Shown: positions 1 to 6,414 of the stretch, one piece after another
Layout of the letters: every line of letters starts with the position of its first letter
Numbering within the stretch: position 1 is the first letter of the stretch
Source: an uncultured Oscillospiraceae bacterium
GTDB taxonomy: Bacteria > Bacillota > Clostridia > Oscillospirales > Oscillospiraceae
Assembly: GCA_958426425.1 (NCBI GenBank)
Contig: CATZYY010000082.1
Span: 1-9,794, forward strand
DNA length: 9,794 nucleotides
Direction of reading: 5' to 3'
Notes under the pieces: model-generated
Told to the model about the DNA's origin: nothing
The model's input: the letters and a program-made list of their open reading frames with translations, nothing else
Database searches by the model: none
Made by a program: the position numbers and the translations under genes

Positions 1-930
1 AAGACCCCGGCGGTGGTGGAATTCGTGGATATCGCGGGCCTGGTGAAGGGCGCCAGTCAGGGCGCGGGCCTGGGCAACAAGTTCCTGGCCAACATCCGGG
101 AGACCGATGCCATCGTCCACGTGGTCCGCTGCTTTGACGATGAGAACATCATGCACGTGGTGGCCGACGCCGGCACCAACGTGCCCGTGGACCCCAAGGG
201 GGACATCGAAACCATTGACCTGGAGCTGATTATGGCGGACCTGGAGATGGTGAACCGCCGGATTGAGCGGGCTGCCAAGGCCGCCAAGGGGGACAAGAAG
301 TTTCTTCATGAGGTGGACGTGTTCAAGGGCCTGGCGGAGCACCTCAACAACGGCAAGTCTGCCCGGACCTATGACTGCTCCGACGAGGACATGGCCCTGA
401 TCGCCACCAGCGATCTTCTGAGCCTGAAGCCCGTGATCTACGCTGCCAACACCGACGAGGACGGCTTCACGAATCTGGAAGGCAACCCCTACTATCAGCA
501 GGTGAAGGCCATCGCCGACGCCGAGGGCGCCCAGGTGCTGCCCATCTGCGCCAAGCTGGAGCAGGACATCGCCGAGCTGGAGGGCGAGGAAAAGCAGATG
601 TTTCTGGAGGAGCTTGGGGTGCAGGAGTCCGGTCTGGACCGGCTCATCAAATGCTCCTACGCCCTGCTGGGCCTGATCTCCTTCCTGACCTACGGCAAGG
701 ATGAGTGCCGGGCCTGGACCATCAAAAAGGGCACCAAGGCTCCCCAGGCCGCCGGAAAGATCCACACGGACATCGAGCGGGGCTTCATCCGGGCGGAGGT
801 CATTGCCTACGAGGACATGGTCAAGTGCGGCAGCGTCAACGCCGCCAAGGAAAAGGGCCTGCTGCGCAGCGAGGGCAAGGAGTATGTGGTCCAGGACGGC
901 GACATGATCTACTTCCGCTTTAACGTGTAA
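1..930 (+). CDS. ychF: Ribosome-binding ATPase YchF, 3' part (5' end outside window)
   Basis: This is the C-terminal 309 residues of YchF/OLA1, an Obg-related P-loop NTPase that binds ATP and ribosomes and acts in translation and stress responses (family knowledge). The frame is open from base 1, so the start and the P-loop (G1) lie upstream; full YchF is about 365 aa, so roughly 55-60 residues are missing. Visible are the G3 region EFVDIAGLVKGAS (residues 7-19), the NTDE nucleotide-specificity motif at about 150-153, and the C-terminal TGS domain, including RAWTIKKGTKAPQAAG and the terminal HTDIERGFIRAEVI...VQDGD..YFRFNV block. One oddity is a few extra residues (ADAGTNVP, about 55-62) after the conserved VVRCF.DENI.HV segment, where most YchF go straight to a shorter VDP loop. 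The stop at 928-930 is followed directly by the ribosome binding site of the next gene, so the two are probably cotranscribed. Confidence 0.97.
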   Translation, partial: KTPAVVEFVDIAGLVKGASQGAGLGNKFLANIRETDAIVHVVRCFDDENIMHVVADAGTNVPVDPKGDIETIDLELIMADLEMVNRRIERAAKAAKGDKKFLHEVDVFKGLAEHLNNGKSARTYDCSDEDMALIATSDLLSLKPVIYAANTDEDGFTNLEGNPYYQQVKAIADAEGAQVLPICAKLEQDIAELEGEEKQMFLEELGVQESGLDRLIKCSYALLGLISFLTYGKDECRAWTIKKGTKAPQAAGKIHTDIERGFIRAEVIAYEDMVKCGSVNAAKEKGLLRSEGKEYVVQDGDMIYFRFNV

Positions 931-941
931 GGAGGTCCGCC

Positions 942-1148
942 ATGACGGATACAGAGCGTTTGGCGGCCTACGACCGCTTTTACGAAGACCTTTTAAAAGA
1001 GCGGGACCAGGTCCTCTCCAAGCTGGAGGAGCAGCGCGCCGCCGGGAAGGTCCGGGGCGCCACCCACCAGCAGCTGCTGGCCCAGAAGCTGACACTGCAG
1101 AATTTCATCTCCCGGTTTGCCCTTTACGGCATCCGGGAGGACGGCTGA
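942..1148 (+). CDS. Small hypothetical protein, 68 aa, coupled to ychF
   Basis: A 68-residue charged protein that I do not recognise. The start is well supported: the ychF stop codon runs straight into AAGGAGG (929-935), with 6 nt to the ATG at 942, so there are only 11 nt between the two genes and translational coupling is likely. The protein has no signal peptide or membrane segment. Residues 6-45 are rich in Glu, Lys, Arg, Leu and Gln and look helical, possibly a short coiled coil. The C-terminal part (QQLLAQKLTLQNFISRFALYGI) has a regular hydrophobic spacing compatible with an amphipathic helix. The stop codon abuts a strong terminator, making this the last gene of the ychF transcription unit. 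Its function is unknown. The position suggests a cytoplasmic accessory protein, but proximity alone does not prove a link to YchF. Confidence 0.8.
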   Translation: MTDTERLAAYDRFYEDLLKERDQVLSKLEEQRAAGKVRGATHQQLLAQKLTLQNFISRFALYGIREDG

Positions 1149-1149
1149 A

Positions 1150-1190
1150 AAAACAGCGGAGAAACCCGAATGGGGTTTCTCCGCTGTTTT
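1150..1190. terminator. Bidirectional terminator after the ychF unit
   Basis: A perfect 18-bp stem (1150-1167 with 1173-1190) with a 5-nt loop GAATG. The arm ends are AAAA and TTTT, so a U-tract follows the GC-rich core on either strand. It begins at the last bases of the 68-aa gene's stop codon, so it clearly ends the + strand ychF transcript. On the - strand it can act as a backstop for the surface-protein gene. Confidence 0.93.
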
Positions 1191-1219
1191 CGGCAACGAG
1201 TAAATAGGCATTAACAGAG

Positions 1220-1245
1220 GGGCCGGAGGCAGCTGCCTCCGGCCC
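1220..1245. repeat. Perfect 26-bp palindrome between two terminators
   Basis: GGGCCGGAGGC and its exact complement flank the self-complementary tetramer AGCT, giving a 26-bp perfect palindrome (13 bp per arm as DNA, about 11 bp plus a 4-nt loop as RNA). On the + strand it is followed by TTCTT, only a weak U-tract. It lies between the two convergent terminators and may be a second, weaker + strand terminator. Confidence 0.7.
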
Positions 1246-1258
1246 TTCTTATGCGGGG

Positions 1259-1309
1259 AAAAAGCGGTTCTTTTCCTCTGGAAAACATCCAGAGTGCGGA
1301 ACCGGCTTT
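1259..1309 (-). terminator. Terminator of the SLH surface-protein gene
   Basis: Read on the - strand, right after the stop codon (1312-1314), this is a two-part hairpin. The outer stem pairs 1299-1304 with 1265-1270 (CGGTTC/GAACCG, extended by weaker pairs). The inner stem pairs 1289-1294 with 1276-1281 (CTCTGG/CCAGAG). It is followed by GCTTTTT (A-run at 1259-1263 on the + strand). The position and U-tract fit an intrinsic terminator of the large gene. Confidence 0.75.
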
Positions 1310-1311
1310 AC

Positions 1312-4300
1312 TCAGTTGACACCGGCCTGATGGAAACGCCACAGCATCACCGCGAACTGGGCCCGGTTGGAGGGACCAGCGGGATTCAGCGTGCCCTGGG
1401 TGGTGCCGTTGATGATGCCGCCCGCCACAGCCCAGGCCATGGCGTCGGCAGCGTAGGACGCCACGGAGGACGCATCGGGGTAGCTGCTCAGGTCCGCCTT
1501 GGCGTTGGTGTCATGGCCGGTTTTGGCGGCAAAGCGGTACAGCAGAGCCACCAGCTGCTGCCGGGTGACAGGGCTGCCGGGGTTGGTGCCGTCGGAAATG
1601 CCATTGGCCACGGCCCAGGCCTTGGCAGCCGCCATGTCGGCGGGGTTGGCACCGGCCATCCGGGCCAGGACCATCCACACCTGCTGCCGGGTCACAGTGC
1701 CCGAGGGGGTGAAGGTGGTGGCAGTGGTGCCCTTCATGTAGCCCTTTTCCAGAGCCCAGCTAATCTCGTTGTAGGCCCAGAAATTCTTGGGCACATCGGT
1801 GAAGACCGTCTCGGCCTCGGTGTTCTCCCGGGCAAACACGGCCTTGACCGTAACGGGACCGTTGGGCATGGTGAAGGTGTACTTGTCGTTGCCCTTGCTG
1901 GAGACCTTGATGGTGTCGCCGCTCTTGTCGGTAACGGTCAGGGTCTTCAGCACATAGCCGTCGTTGGGAACGGCGGTGATGGTGACGGTCTCACCCTTCT
2001 CCGCCCGGCCGGGATTGACTCGGACGGTGCCGTGAGAGGTGCTGGTCACAGCGATGAGGCTGCCCTTCACAGGCTCGTCGTCATCGTCAGAAGAATCATC
2101 ACTTATCCGAGCAAAGGCATAAGTGGTGGTACCATCATCATTCTTTGTCACCGTCATCTCATAGCGGGAACCGGCGCTGATGGTGCCAGTGAAGGCGTAA
2201 TCGCCCTGGTCCAGGGTAAAGGTGATGGCCTTCCGGACCTCAATGGTCTCGTCGTTGTCGTTGGTCAGGGTAATGGTGCCCTGGTTGGAGACGGCGTCCA
2301 CCGCCTCCTGCAGGGAGGCGTAGCCAACCTCACCCACCTGAGCGGCGGCGCCGTTGGTCAGGGAGAAGGTGAAGGGGCTGAAGCCGTGGGGGGTGGTGAA
2401 GGTGTGCTTTCCGGTGAGGCTGTCATAGACCGCCTTGTAGAAGTAAGTGCGGCTGCTGTCAGCCTGGTGCTTCACGTAGGCCGGGGCCTCTGCAAAGCTG
2501 CCGGGCAGCTCCACGGAGATCTCCACCTCCGTCTCAACGGATAACGTCTCCGCCTCCTTGACCACCACGGAATTGTCCTCGGCAATGTCCTTGGCGCTGC
2601 TGGCGGTAGAGGCCACCACCTGTACCATGGGGGTGATGTCCAGGGTAATGGAGGTAATGCTGTCGTCCTCGCCGGTCTCGACGCCGGTGGCTGTGATCTC
2701 CAGATAGGCCTGGGCAAAGAGGTTGATGGGCTCGTCGCTGCCCAGGGTGCTCTCGGCCTGGGCCTTCAGGGCCTCCTGCTCTTCCAGGCTGAGGCTGTTG
2801 CCCTGGGCCTGGGCGGCGTCGGCGATGGCGCTGTCCGTGGAGACGGAACCGGCGGCGTTCTTGACGGCGTCTTTCTGCTCCTCGCTCAGGGTATCGTCTT
2901 CCAGATCCAGCTTCACGTCGGGGGCCGCCACATCGGGGATGATCTCGCCCGCGGCGGTGACGGTGACGGTGCAGGCGGCCTCCTTCTCACCGGCCTTGGC
3001 GGTGATAACGGTGGTGCCCGCGCTCACGGCGGTGACCACGCCGTTTTCCACGGTGGCCACGTCCTCGTGGCTGGAAGACCATTCAACGGTCTGCTCCGCG
3101 CCGGCGGGCAGGACGGTGGCGGTCAGCGTGGTGGTGCCGTCTGCGGTCAGAGTCAGCTCCGTGGCGTTGAGGGTGACGGAGGTCACACCGGCGTAGCTGA
3201 CGGTGACGGTGCAGGTGTCGGATTTGCCGCCCACGGAGGCGGTGATGGTGGCTTCGCCCACGCCCACGGCGGTGACGGTGCCGTTCTGATCCACTGTGGC
3301 CACGTCCTCATTGTTGGAGGTCCAGACAACGGCGGCCTCATAGGCGTCGTCGGGGTCCACGGCGGCGATTAGGGTCTCGGTGCCGTCCACATACAGCTCC
3401 AGGGTGTGCTTGTTCAGAGCCACGCTGGAGACGGACTTGCCAACGATGTACAGCCCGTCGGCCTCAAAAACCTGATAGCCGTCGGCAATATGAGCCTGCT
3501 CCGGCTTCTGGGCAAAGGTGCCGCCGGTAATGGAGACGACCGCATCGGCGGCACTCTCCTTCACCTCCACCACCTGGAAGCTGCCGCCGGCGATGGAGAC
3601 TGTCAGGCTGCCGGGGGCGTCGCCGCTGCGCTCGAGAACGAGGGAGCTGGATTCGTCCACAGCGGCGTCGTGAATGGTGAGGACGGTGTCGCCGGACTTG
3701 CTCTCACCGTTGATGCCCCACTGGTTTCCCTTGGTGGTCAGGCCGTCGGCGGTCAGGGAGGACCCGTGCACCATGACGGCATACCAGCGGTTGTTCATGA
3801 CGGTGACATTTTCCACGGAAACAGAGGACTGATAGATGTTCAGGCCGTGCTTGGTCTCATTTCTGCCGTCAATGACCAGGTCTTTCACGATGACGCCGGT
3901 CTGGGCCGAAATGTTGATCATGCTGGGCCCCTGCTCACCGCTGACAGAGACATTCTTGGCAGTCAGTGTCTTACCGTTGCCGTCCAGGGTGATGTTCTTG
4001 TCGATGGACAGAACGCCCTGGTTGTTCACCTTGCCGGTGGCGTCCAGCACCGTATCCCGCAGCAGCTCCACCGTGTCGCCGTCCTCAGCGGCGGCCATGG
4101 CCTCACTCAGAGAGCTGAAATAGCGGGTGCCGCTGGTTCCGGTGACCATGGCGGTGGCCACTTCCTGCTGGTTGGTTACGGTGATTTCAATGGCGCCGCT
4201 GGCGCTTTTCACAAAGCCGTCGATGCCGCCGGACTGGTAGGAGCCGGAGGGGTCATAGACCGCGCGGATGTACAGGGTCTCCGTGTCCATCTGATCGCCG

Positions 4301-5028
4301 CTGGCATAGGGGACATAGAGGTAGGCGTGACCGGCCTCTGTCTTCTGCAGGAAGGCAAAGCCGGTGTAATTCTCATCACCCAGCTTCACCTGCACCCGGC
4401 AGACGGAAGAGACGTCGGTGCCGCCCTGGTTCTTAATTGCCACGGGAATCAGCACGGAGCCCTGTCCGGTTACGGCGTAGTCGATATCAAAGGTCTCGGG
4501 AACCTCTATGGTGAGGCTCTCAATGGTGGGGAGGACCACCAGCGGGAAAGTGGTGGTGTCGGTTACCTCAAAGACCTCCGGCTCCCCGTCCTTGGGGGTA
4601 TAGGTGCCGTTGATGGTGCCGGTGACTTCAATGGTGTAAGTACCCGCCTCAAAGGGATTGCCGGGCTTGCTCAGGTCAAAGGTCAGGCCCGCGCCGGAGC
4701 CCTTGGTGACAACGCCCTCGGGCACGGCTGTAAAGTCGCCGTCTTCCCCTTTGTAGCGTAGGGTGTAAGACTGGGTAAACTGATAGGTATATCCGTTCTT
4801 TTCGTCGGTGGCCAGGTTGTCCAGCGCGCCGTCCACGTCGGTGCGGTACACCTTGGCCTTCATGGTGATGCTTCCGCTGCCGCCCTCTGTGAGGGAGAGA
4901 CTGTCAGCGTAGGTGGAGAGATTCAGGGTAAAATCCTCCGGCGCTGCCAGCACCGTTGCCGGCAGCAGGGTCAGGATCAGGGCAAAGACTAAGAGAAAGC
5001 TCCCGATCCGGGTATGTGGTTTCTTCAT
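1312..5028 (-). CDS. Large secreted SLH-anchored surface protein with beta-helix and BIG2 domains, 1238 aa
   Basis: A large cell-envelope protein of unknown specific function. The ATG at 5028 is chosen because AGGAGG lies 7 nt upstream and a signal peptide follows (MKKPHTR, a hydrophobic core, probable cleavage after VLA at about 28); the reading frame stays open for 39 more codons upstream, but that part has no signal sequence or RBS. Domains in order: an uncharacterised beta-rich region (30-290); a right-handed beta-helix-like region (about 300-530) with repeated short strands such as NITLDGNG, VIVKDLVIDG and VSVENVTVMNN; two bacterial Ig-like BIG2 domains (about 531-611 and 614-692) with a period of about 81 residues; an uncharacterised region (about 700-890); a second, truncated Y-SLQEAVDAV start of a helix-like unit (about 902-955); an acidic linker (977-985); a repeat-like domain with GETVTITAVPNDGY (about 988-1066); and three SLH motifs (1076-1126, about 1132-1170 which looks shortened, 1183-1232). 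SLH motifs bind secondary cell-wall polymers non-covalently. An adhesin or glycan-binding role is inferred from architecture only. Confidence 0.93.
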   Translation of the reverse strand: MKKPHTRIGSFLLVFALILTLLPATVLAAPEDFTLNLSTYADSLSLTEGGSGSITMKAKVYRTDVDGALDNLATDEKNGYTYQFTQSYTLRYKGEDGDFTAVPEGVVTKGSGAGLTFDLSKPGNPFEAGTYTIEVTGTINGTYTPKDGEPEVFEVTDTTTFPLVVLPTIESLTIEVPETFDIDYAVTGQGSVLIPVAIKNQGGTDVSSVCRVQVKLGDENYTGFAFLQKTEAGHAYLYVPYASGDQMDTETLYIRAVYDPSGSYQSGGIDGFVKSASGAIEITVTNQQEVATAMVTGTSGTRYFSSLSEAMAAAEDGDTVELLRDTVLDATGKVNNQGVLSIDKNITLDGNGKTLTAKNVSVSGEQGPSMINISAQTGVIVKDLVIDGRNETKHGLNIYQSSVSVENVTVMNNRWYAVMVHGSSLTADGLTTKGNQWGINGESKSGDTVLTIHDAAVDESSSLVLERSGDAPGSLTVSIAGGSFQVVEVKESAADAVVSITGGTFAQKPEQAHIADGYQVFEADGLYIVGKSVSSVALNKHTLELYVDGTETLIAAVDPDDAYEAAVVWTSNNEDVATVDQNGTVTAVGVGEATITASVGGKSDTCTVTVSYAGVTSVTLNATELTLTADGTTTLTATVLPAGAEQTVEWSSSHEDVATVENGVVTAVSAGTTVITAKAGEKEAACTVTVTAAGEIIPDVAAPDVKLDLEDDTLSEEQKDAVKNAAGSVSTDSAIADAAQAQGNSLSLEEQEALKAQAESTLGSDEPINLFAQAYLEITATGVETGEDDSITSITLDITPMVQVVASTASSAKDIAEDNSVVVKEAETLSVETEVEISVELPGSFAEAPAYVKHQADSSRTYFYKAVYDSLTGKHTFTTPHGFSPFTFSLTNGAAAQVGEVGYASLQEAVDAVSNQGTITLTNDNDETIEVRKAITFTLDQGDYAFTGTISAGSRYEMTVTKNDDGTTTYAFARISDDSSDDDDEPVKGSLIAVTSTSHGTVRVNPGRAEKGETVTITAVPNDGYVLKTLTVTDKSGDTIKVSSKGNDKYTFTMPNGPVTVKAVFARENTEAETVFTDVPKNFWAYNEISWALEKGYMKGTTATTFTPSGTVTRQQVWMVLARMAGANPADMAAAKAWAVANGISDGTNPGSPVTRQQLVALLYRFAAKTGHDTNAKADLSSYPDASSVASYAADAMAWAVAGGIINGTTQGTLNPAGPSNRAQFAVMLWRFHQAGVN

Positions 5029-5182
5029 CTGGTTTCCTCCTGTGAATAGTATGTGAATCCTATCGCCTAGAAAATCCACCCTTCCCTGGTGGGTGCGGGA
5101 CTGAAAAATGCCTCCCCGGCCCCATTCTCCGACGCATTGATTCACCTGCCCGCCGCATCCAACGGCTGAATGCGGTCAAGCG
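5029..5182 (-). promoter_or_regulatory. 5' leader of the surface-protein mRNA
   Basis: The predicted transcript starts near 5182, leaving an untranslated leader of about 150 nt before the ATG at 5028. The ribosome binding site is AGGAGG at 5036-5041 (as CCTCCT on the + strand). Near 5085-5101 there is a small hairpin (CCACC, 7-nt loop, GGTGG). I tried to match known riboswitch cores (cyclic di-GMP, lysine, cobalamin, T-box) and found none. Confidence 0.4.
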
Positions 5183-5188
5183 GTTTCT

Positions 5189-5216
5189 ATTGTAACATCA
5201 AAAATTTGATTTACAA
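5189..5216 (-). promoter_or_regulatory. Promoter of the surface-protein gene with overlapping dyad
   Basis: On the - strand the -35 element is TTGTAA (5211-5216), the spacer is 16 bp, and the -10 is TACAAT (5189-5194). The same bases form an inverted repeat: TTGTAA-C-ATCAAA (5190-5202) against TTTGATTTACAA (5205-5216), 12 paired positions with one unpaired C. A second dyad, AAGTTT-TAT-AAACTT, lies just upstream at 5215-5229. A sigma-A-type promoter fits well. The dyads may be operators. Confidence 0.7.
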
Positions 5217-5229
5217 GTTTTATAAACTT

Positions 5230-5512
5230 TTTGACAAAAATTCACGGTAAAAAGTGGAAGAAAAACAAAAAATAATTATCAAAATATAAAAAATGGCGTA
5301 TGAAGAAACTTCCCTCCCAGGTGCGGGCACCGGCGCACTTCGGCCGCAGAACGAGGTGGCAAGCGCCTGTGTAACAGAGAGCGCAGGAAGGATGTGGACG
5401 ACATATCTGCCAGGTATACCGCGGGCGAAGGCTCGCCCGGGGAAGAGAACGCTTTCATTTCACGGCATGAGATTAAACAGGCAGTGGAGAAGGGTTCTGA
5501 CTGCAAAAAAGA
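5230..5512. other. Intergenic stretch with no convincing gene
   Basis: The first 60 bases (5230-5292) are very AT-rich. From about 5300 to 5500 the sequence becomes GC-rich again, with small hairpins: CCTGTG/CGCAGG (about 5366-5385) and GGGCGA-AGGC-TCGCCC (about 5427-5442). Short open frames exist on both strands, but none has a good ribosome binding site and start, and none resembles a family I know. Unlike ordinary spacer, its base composition is gene-like, so it could be a decayed gene or an RNA gene. It sits just beyond a terminator that faces the - strand (5513-5549). Confidence 0.4.
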
Positions 5513-5549
5513 CAAAAAAATAACCCGGCTTGTGAGAACAAGCCGGGTT
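5513..5549 (-). terminator. Strong intrinsic terminator facing the - strand
   Basis: A 12-bp perfect stem, AACCCGGCTTGT (5522-5533) with ACAAGCCGGGTT (5538-5549), and a GAGA loop. On the - strand it is followed by ATTTTTTTGTC, a classic U-tract; on the + strand only TTT follows. It must end some - strand transcript that enters from higher coordinates, but no protein gene is visible there. tRNA read-through or an unrecognised small RNA are the candidates. Confidence 0.85.
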
Positions 5550-5833
5550 TCTGGTATGGGTATCGGTACAGGACTTGAAATTCCCGCCGAAAAAACCGGA
5601 TCGAAGTCCAACGACCGCGGGTTTGATTTTAAACGATGGAATAAAAGCAGGGCGGATGACCGCTTTTTTTGCATGGGCGTAAAAGAGATGGCCGGGGCAA
5701 AGAAAACGTTGCTCCGACCATAGTATGAGCGACGGTATGGAATTCATGGTCTTCGTCCAAAGAGATCAAATCGAAGCCCCGTTCGGAAGTTGCGATTTGA
5801 AAGGAACCGCAGCGGCATGAGCGCACCTTGAAT
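5550..5833. other. Non-coding stretch between two - strand terminators
   Basis: About 280 bp lie between the terminators at 5834-5870 and 5513-5549. I see no supported protein gene. Structural elements are: an imperfect hairpin at about 5688-5721 (ATGGCCGGGGCAA with TTGCTCCGACCAT); the inverted repeat CAAATCG/CGATTTG at 5767-5773 and 5793-5799; and a weak + strand hairpin with seven Ts, GCGG-ATGA-CCGC then T7, at about 5656-5674. A tRNA-3'-end-like string lies just upstream (on the - strand) of the 5513-5549 terminator. It could be a small RNA gene or a repeat remnant. Confidence 0.4.
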
Positions 5834-5874
5834 GAAAAAATCGGAGCAAGCGATACAAAGCTTGCTCCGACCAT
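5709..5874. repeat. 13-bp direct repeats bracketing about 140 bp
   Basis: TTGCTCCGACCAT occurs exactly at 5709-5721 and again at 5862-5874, a 153-bp period. Each copy also takes part in a local hairpin: the first pairs with 5688-5700, the second is part of the terminator stem at 5841-5870. The arrangement could be a short interspersed repeat unit or the product of a local duplication. No open frame or transposase accompanies it. Confidence 0.55.
5834..5870 (-). terminator. Intrinsic terminator facing the - strand
   Basis: A perfect 11-bp stem, TCGGAGCAAGC (5841-5851) with its complement (5860-5870), and an 8-nt loop. On the - strand it is followed by TTTTTTCATT. It lies about 240 bp beyond the last tRNA and is the second of three terminators in the same direction. 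Confidence 0.8.
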
Positions 5875-5935
5875 GTAAAGGGCGGTTAAAATCGATATTT
5901 TCAATGGTTGAGGCAGTGGCAGGAGAACTGTCAAA

Positions 5936-6064
5936 CCGGCCTTCTGGCCGGCGGCGCATTTGCGCCGTGCGAGCGTTTTGCCGCAGGCAAAACCTCGGCG
6001 CAGGCGGAATTCACTTCCGCCGAGCATTTGAAATACCGGAGGGTGGAGCCGCCCTTTGGGCGGC
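5936..6064. repeat. Cluster of five short perfect hairpins
   Basis: Five short perfect inverted repeats follow one another: 5936-5951 (CCGGCC-TTCT-GGCCGG), 5952-5967 (CGGCGCA/TGCGCCG), 5975-5993 (GTTTTGCC-GCA-GGCAAAAC), 6003-6021 (GGCGGAA-TTCAC-TTCCGCC) and 6048-6064 (GCCGCCC-TTT-GGGCGGC). An alternative stem CTCGGCG/CGCCGAG (5994-6000 with 6018-6024) competes with the fourth. They lie just past the terminator of the tRNA cluster on the - strand. The sequence is not coding in any convincing frame, and its role is unknown. Confidence 0.75.
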
Positions 6065-6071
6065 GGAACCC

Positions 6072-6114
6072 AAAAAAGAAAGACATCTGCTGAAAGCAGA
6101 TGTCTTTCTTTTTT
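6072..6114. terminator. Terminator of the tRNA-Leu cluster
   Basis: A perfect 20-bp stem, 6072-6091 with 6095-6114, and a 3-nt GAA loop. The stem ends are A6 and T6, so a U-tract forms on either strand. It starts at the final A of the encoded CCA of the last tRNA on the - strand, so it ends the tRNA transcript and may help to define the 3' end. Confidence 0.92.
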
Positions 6115-6201
6115 GGTGCGCGAGGCGGGACTTGAACCCGCACGTCCGTAATGGACACTAGAACCTGAATCTAGCGAGTCTGCCAATTCCACCACTCGCG
6201 C
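6114..6201 (-). tRNA. tRNA-Leu(CAG), copy 2
   Basis: An 88-nt class II tRNA including an encoded CCA. The acceptor stem pairs GCGCGAG with CTCGCGC. The anticodon stem CTAGA/TCTAG encloses loop TTCAGGT, giving anticodon CAG (plus-strand CTG at 6165-6167), which reads CUG leucine codons. The long variable arm (TGTCC...GGACG) and the T arm GCGGG-TTCAAGT-CCCGC are intact. It is identical to the copy at 6294-6381. Confidence 0.98.
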
Positions 6202-6259
6202 GTATGTATGCAGTTGTGGTTACCGTCTGTGGGGAAGGGGGACAATCCAGGGAAAGGGA

Positions 6260-6279
6260 CTCCGCCGCCGTGGGCGGAG
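6260..6279. repeat. Hairpin in the spacer between the two tRNA-Leu(CAG) copies
   Basis: CTCCGCC (6260-6266) and GGCGGAG (6273-6279) form a 7-bp stem with a 6-nt loop in the 92-nt spacer between the tRNAs. There is no U-tract on the - strand, so it is unlikely to terminate transcription. It may help processing of the precursor. Confidence 0.5.
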
Positions 6280-6293
6280 CCCGCTTTCGGATG

Positions 6294-6381
6294 TGGTGCG
6301 CGAGGCGGGACTTGAACCCGCACGTCCGTAATGGACACTAGAACCTGAATCTAGCGAGTCTGCCAATTCCACCACTCGCGC
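6294..6381 (-). tRNA. tRNA-Leu(CAG), copy 1
   Basis: An exact 88-nt duplicate of the tRNA at 6114-6201, offset by 180 bp: same acceptor stem, anticodon CAG (6345-6347), variable arm, T arm and encoded CCA. The 33 nt separating it from the upstream tRNA-Leu(GAG) contain no promoter, so the three tRNAs are probably one precursor. The spacers of the two identical copies are unrelated, so only the tRNA itself is conserved. Confidence 0.98.
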
Positions 6382-6414
6382 ATATGATCGGATTGACCCG
6401 TTTGGGAAACGGAC

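Noticed and set aside
1294..2544. Long + strand open frame (416 aa) and a longer one at 3406-4761 (451 aa)
   Set aside because: Both lie antisense to the SLH protein gene, have Gly/Val/His-rich low-complexity translations and no ribosome binding site. Such frames arise from codon bias in GC-rich genes.
5029..5145. 39-codon upstream extension of the surface-protein frame
   Set aside because: It has no ribosome binding site and no signal peptide. The ATG at 5028 has AGGAGG and a signal peptide.
5029..5182. Riboswitch in the surface-protein leader
   Set aside because: No core motif of cyclic di-GMP, lysine, cobalamin, T-box or other classes could be found by eye.
5936..6064. CRISPR array
   Set aside because: The hairpins differ from each other in arm sequence and spacing. 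There are no constant repeats, spacers or cas genes.
5629..6195. 188-aa - strand open frame
   Set aside because: Its N-terminal part is a translation of tRNA-Leu(CAG), and the rest crosses terminator hairpins.
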